Of a stretch of 42,564 nt of DNA, positions 40,192 to 42,564 are shown in pieces (the first letter of the stretch is position 1; the number at the start of each line of letters is the position of its first letter). The notes under the pieces are model-generated. The model did no database searches and was not told the DNA's origin. It worked only from the letters and a program-made list of their open reading frames with translations. The DNA lies in the NCBI GenBank assembly GCA_003225215.1, contig QIBC01000015.1, positions 1-42,564 of the forward strand. Reading direction: 5' to 3'. This DNA is from Acidobacteriota bacterium (lineage in GTDB: Bacteria; Acidobacteriota; Terriglobia; Terriglobales; Acidobacteriaceae). The translations under genes and the position numbers were made by a program.

Positions 40192-42564
40192 TCAGTTAAG
40201 CGGTTGAGTCATAAGCCAACGTTTTAAGTTGTCGCCCTCTCGCCGCTGGAAGTCAATGCAACCATCGATTTTCTCCAGACTTTGCTGGACAGCGCGCTGC
40301 GCGCCCGGCGCAGGATGAGCCGCGAAGAACTGCTTTACATCGTCGCGCATCTCCGCCGAACAGCTGTTTCCCAAAGCGGAAACGGCGCCTGCTCCACCAA
40401 AGGAGGTGACCTTCTGTGCCAAGTCTTGCCAGTGGTTCTTGAGGTACTTCCAGGCAGATTGTCGAGACGCCGGATTTGACAGCAACGCCCCAAAGAAGCG
40501 GGGATAATCCTGCTGCCTTACTCTTCCTTGATCTACCAGAGCAATCGTGCGCTCAAGCAAATCAGGTTCTCTGAAAGCTGCCAGCGCGTACAGATAGTGA
40601 TTGTATTCGTCGCTGGTCTTAGCGCCGGCGAGCGCAGATGTTAGCCGATCGTAGAAGTCTTTGTCGCCGTTCTCGGCCGCAACTGTAAAGGCGCTTCCAC
40701 TGATGGTTCCATCCACCGAAGTGGGGTTCTGTATGTACTGCTCCACGATTTTGCGTGCGGCGGCAATAGCATCAGGGTCTGCCGCCGAACCGAGCGTCGC
40801 CAGCAGATTCGCCCGCAAAGCTTTCTGTTCATCGGTGTCGCTCGCGCGAGCACTCCAGCCCAGCGTTTTTGCCAGCGGGGCAAATTGCGCGCGCACTGCG
40901 GCTCGGTATGGCTCCGCCTGACCAATTGGTACGAGCGAGTCGCTGATGTATTCCAAGTGCCTCGCCAGGGATCCGACGACATGCCGATTCTGGTCGCTGC
41001 GCAATCGCTGCGCGAGATCAAGAAAATCTGTAACCGCGGTTTTGCCGGTGCGGGTGAGCGCCCATGTGTCCTCAACTAGCGCAATGCGCTCCGGTACATT
41101 GAGCTGATGCTCGGCGTTGTCAGCGACCTTTTTAAGATCCTCGGGCGCATACTCCGCCCGGTAGTAGCCTTTCGCATCGCGGTTTCCAAATACCCAGTCG
41201 GCACAACTCGGAGACGGGACTGCCTGTTCATGCTGAGTCATTAGGGTGCAGTCACCGGCCGCGTTCGTGCTCGTTTTGGTGCATATCGGGATCTGCCATG
41301 TCTGGTTGCTCGCCGACTGCGGTCGCTCCGGGGAAACGAAGAAACGCTGCTGTCTTAAGTCAAGTCTCCCGGAACCATCACTGCAAGAAGTTGACAGACT
41401 GATCAAAGGGACTCCGGGCTGGAAGACAAACGTCGGCATGATCTTGTCGACGGGCTTGCCTGAGGCTTGAGCTTCGGCCTGCCAGAAATCGGCGGAGGTA
41501 GCGTTTCCATTGGCATGAGCTGCGAGGTAGGCGTTCACGCCCTTGCGAAAGGTCTCCGGCCCAACGTAGGACTCCAACATTCGCAACACGGCGCCGTTTT
41601 CGCGACATCCATGTGGCAAAGCCTTCGTTGAGCCAGATGTCGTCCCACCATGCGGCTGTAACCAGATCGCCAAACCATTGATGTGCGATCTCATGAGCGA
41701 TGGTTACTGCTTGTCCGCGCTTGCGGAAAACTGAGGCGTTGTTTTCGCCGAGCAACAGCGCCGTATCGCGATAGAAAATTGACGCCGTATTCTCCATCCC
41801 GCCCCACTCGTAATCGGGAATGGCAACCATATCAAGTTTCCCAAATGGGTACTTGATGCCATACCACTGGTTGTAGAACTGGATAGAGTGAGCAGCAACA
41901 TCGAGAGCGAATGCCCCATATTGCTTCTTGTCGGGCTCGGCACAAACCCGAATCGGCACATCATCGACGGTCCGAGACAAACATTGCCAGTCACCGATTG
42001 CCAAGGCCACCAGATAGGTAGACATCTTTGGTGAAGTCGAGAAGGTGATCTTGTGTCGGTTGGCGGCCGCGGGCTCGTCATTTGCAATTCGGCCATTTGA
42101 AATCGCGGTGTCATCCCTATCGGCCATGATCGTGAGATCGAAAGTCGCTTTGAAAGCCGGCTCGTCGAAGCAGGGAAACATCATGCGAGCGTACGTACCT
42201 TCGAACTGAGTGACGGCATATTGGCGATGGGAGCCCTTGCTGAGGTATAGACCGCGCAGTCCTTCTGTCAGCTTGCCGGAAAATTTAAGGTGAAACTGTG
42301 CCGGACCGATTGGGACAGGTTGAGGCAGGGAAAGCCTGACCATCTCCTGGGGCTTGTCATAGGCCACTGCAGCTTTCTGTGTTGTGTTGCCCGACTTGAC
42401 TTCAGCTTCAGTGATATCCAGGTCGAGCGAATTGAGAGCGATCTCCTTGGTCGCCGTGCTCACACGCACATCGATCGTTTCTTCGCCCGAGAAGATCTTC
42501 TCGGCAATGACGGGATCGAGGGAGAGAGAGTAATGACTTGGAACAACGTTTTGCGGAAGGCGTT
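40192..42564 (-). pseudogene. M1 zinc aminopeptidase, broken by internal deletion and frameshift; 5' end outside window
   Basis: Two overlapping frames together cover one M1 peptidase. The upstream frame (from the window end to about 41610) has GGMEN, zinc motif HEIAH in TIAHEIAHQWFGDL and NEGFATWM. The downstream frame resumes at ENGAVLRMLESYVG and continues through the helical C-terminal domain to the stop at 40192. Between GFATWM and ENGAVLRM an M1 enzyme normally has roughly 55-70 more residues, including the catalytic Tyr before the (E/Q)(K/N)GA motif. Here they are missing and the frame changes. The protein would be inactive unless this is an assembly error. Confidence 0.82.

Noticed and set aside
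1-42564. CRISPR arrays, tRNA or rRNA genes, prophage or transposase genes
   Set aside because: No regularly spaced repeats, cloverleaf sequences, rRNA stretches or transposase/integrase motifs were seen by eye; a covariance-model scan was not possible.

Overview
The window reads as a stretch of chromosome from an acidobacterium (Acidobacteriota, Terriglobia-like). This is inference from gene families and repeats, since no rRNA or tRNA was found to anchor it. Supporting signs are a DUF1844 protein, several TMTC-like GT-C/TPR membrane proteins, CpxRA-like regulators, many GTG/TTG starts, and a dispersed repeat carrying GGCTAAAGCC/CGACTTCAGTCG palindromes of a kind I associate with acidobacterial genomes. 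Gene density is high, with many 1-4 bp start/stop overlaps.

Layout. 1-810: 3' end of an outer-membrane-like gene and a small c-type cytochrome. 781-4110 (minus): compact operon ygfZ-like, DUF1844, MBL phosphodiesterase, ribF. 4111-4560: intergenic repeat element. 4561-12747: isopropylmalate/isocitrate-type dehydrogenase, TPR protein, secreted HExxH putative peptidase, palindromic repeats, MTA phosphorylase overlapping a PfkB kinase overlapping a GT-C membrane protein, then rlmN with an unusual insertion. 12876-14153: M16 peptidase.

14189-31385 is the most interesting part, a surface-glycan / type IV pilin island. Two divergent TMTC-like / pilin pairs bracket it: 14189-16875, where the pilin lacks its N-terminal helix, and 27102-29781, where the pilin is intact. 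Between them on the plus strand are a HAD-UbiA fusion, a DprE1-like oxidase and a DprE2-like SDR. These resemble the decaprenylphosphoryl-arabinose (DPA) pathway of mycobacteria. They are followed by a GT4 glycosyltransferase and a flippase-like membrane protein. On the minus strand are a methyltransferase, a polyprenyl-phosphate sugar synthase (GT2), a GT-C-like protein and the second TMTC-like protein. Downstream of the intact pilin lies a second GT-C-like paralogue. The simplest reading is that the enzymes make lipid-linked sugars, possibly D-arabinofuranose, which GT-C enzymes transfer to a surface acceptor. The pilin is the obvious candidate acceptor, but this is inferred from context only.

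31517-34618: ABC-2 exporter ATPase and permease, an anchored helical-repeat protein and a GNAT acetyltransferase. 34632-38766 (minus): MFS transporter, secreted SGNH hydrolase, and a CpxA/CpxR-like two-component pair. 38803-40065: a strong hairpin terminator with no gene ahead of it, a small membrane protein and an outer-membrane barrel protein. 40192-42564 (minus): an M1 aminopeptidase gene broken by an internal deletion plus frameshift and running off the window end.

All comparisons with named family members come from memory and hand reading; no searches were run.
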